A stretch of 17,339 nt of DNA from Gp22-AA3 sp964384905 (GTDB lineage Bacteria; Acidobacteriota; Polarisedimenticolia; Gp22-AA2): the NCBI GenBank assembly GCA_964384905.1, contig CAYLND010000072.1:1-17339 (forward strand), read 5' to 3'. Position 1 is the stretch's first letter. Each line of letters starts with the position of its first letter. The notes under the pieces are model-generated. The model was not told the DNA's origin. It worked only from the letters and a program-made list of their open reading frames with translations, and ran no database searches. Positions 16,788 through 17,339 of the stretch are shown piece after piece. Position numbers and translations under genes: made by a program.

Positions 16788-17339
16788 TCAGTGGCCCTTC
16801 TCCGCGGTCATCAGGATCTCGTATAAGCGCTGCAGCTCTTCCTCGGAGTAGAACTCGATCTCGATCTTGCCGCGCTCCCCTCGCTTGGCGATCCGCACCT
16901 TCGTCGCCAGCGCCCGCGTCAGGCTCTCGGCTGCCGCCGCGACGTTCGGGTCGATGTCCGGTGCCGTGGCGCGACTCGCTCCGGCGGAGCGTCCGCCGCC
17001 TTCCCTGGCGTCCCCGCCCAGGAGGGCGGCGACGCGCTGCTCCGTCTCCCGGACCGAGAGGACACCCCGGGCGACCTCGCCGGCGAGCTTAATTTGCGTC
17101 TCGGCGTCGGGAATTGCCATGATCGCCTTGGCATGCCCTACTGAAATGCTTCCTTCCCGGACGAGATTCTGTATCGAGATAGGTAACTTCAATAATCGCA
17201 ATGAGTTAGATATTGAAGAACGGTCCATGCCTACACGTTTGGCCACCTCGGCATGAGATAGCTTCATCTCGTTGAGCAGAACCTCGTAGGCTCTCGCCTC
17301 CTCGATCGGGTTCAGCTCCTTTCTCTGGATGTTCTCGAT
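16788..17339 (-). CDS. parB: Chromosome partitioning protein ParB (5' end outside the window)
   Basis: A CTPase/DNA-binding protein that loads at parS sites and organises the origin region. Only the C-terminal 183 residues are in view. They begin in the ParB motif IENIQRKELNPIEEARAYE, then the helix-turn-helix LSHAEVAKRVGMDRSSISNS (27-46) that reads parS, the GSISVGHAKAIMAI segment, and a C-terminal dimerisation domain ending EEELQRLYEIL. The N-terminal GERR box and catalytic part lie to the right. The HTH stretch is written in AT-rich codons unlike the rest of the window (see the inverted repeat at 17187-17218). The next gene is bactofilin, 45 bp downstream. Plasmid-type ParB is less likely given the housekeeping context. 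Confidence 0.93.
   Translation of the reverse strand: MENIQRKELNPIEEARAYEVLLNEMKLSHAEVAKRVGMDRSSISNSLRLLKLPISIQNLVREGSISVGHAKAIMAIPDAETQIKLAGEVARGVLSVRETEQRVAALLGGDAREGGGRSAGASRATAPDIDPNVAAAAESLTRALATKVRIAKRGERGKIEIEFYSEEELQRLYEILMTAEKGH
17187..17218. repeat. Perfect 8-bp inverted repeat in an AT-rich patch inside parB
   Basis: CTTCAATA (17187-17194) and TATTGAAG (17211-17218) are exact reverse complements separated by 16 nt. They lie in the 60-bp block 17161-17220, where I count 20 G/C of 60 (33%), in a window of about 70% GC. It does not match the consensus parS (TGTTTCACGTGAAACA). Confidence 0.5.

Noticed and set aside
16788..17339. A parS site in or near parB
   Set aside because: No match to the TGTTTCACGTGAAACA consensus was seen; the AT-rich inverted repeat there has a different sequence.

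Overview
The window is a gene-dense, GC-rich (roughly 70% by eye) bacterial chromosome segment made almost entirely of housekeeping genes. Nearly all genes lie on the minus strand. The combination of a long, divergent Hfq/Sm-like protein, a bactofilin next to ParB, an F1-ATPase gene run, SurA-type foldases and an LPS heptose enzyme points to a Gram-negative, outer-membrane-bearing bacterium. Acidobacteriota, or a similar high-GC lineage, is my best guess. That guess comes from recognising protein styles, not from a database comparison.

Right to left along the minus strand: the 3' part of parB (cut by the right edge) and a bactofilin gene; then, on the plus strand, a secreted PEGA-domain protein. 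Next comes a promoter-led F1 ATP synthase cluster, atpH-atpA-atpG-(PH-like membrane/zinc-ribbon protein)-atpD-atpC. It is followed closely by a family 2 glycosyltransferase, an rfaE2-type adenylyltransferase, the transcription-repair coupling factor mfd, and two SurA/PpiC-type foldases. Many of these genes overlap or nearly touch (GTGA and TTGA start/stop overlaps), so this could be one long operon with an internal promoter in the 3' end of mfd. After a 227-bp leader region come the Hfq-like gene and pdxA. A plus-strand inositol-monophosphatase-family gene converges on pdxA, and the left edge holds a fragment of a TPR-repeat protein that runs out of the window.

Functionally the region mixes energy conversion (F1 sector only; no F0 genes here), envelope biogenesis (heptose activation, sugar transfer, periplasmic foldases, bactofilin, PEGA protein), DNA repair coupled to transcription (Mfd), chromosome segregation (ParB), RNA regulation (Hfq-like) and vitamin B6 synthesis (PdxA).

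I did not find a mobile element, CRISPR array, RNA gene or defence island. The most unusual signals are: the uncharacterised PH-like/zinc-ribbon membrane protein inside the F1 operon; a 60-bp patch of about 33% GC with a perfect 8-bp inverted repeat inside parB; an Hfq-like protein with a long N-terminal extension and a long leader; a recurring extended -10 promoter motif; and a left-edge junction where the phosphatase gene lacks a convincing start next to a TPR fragment.
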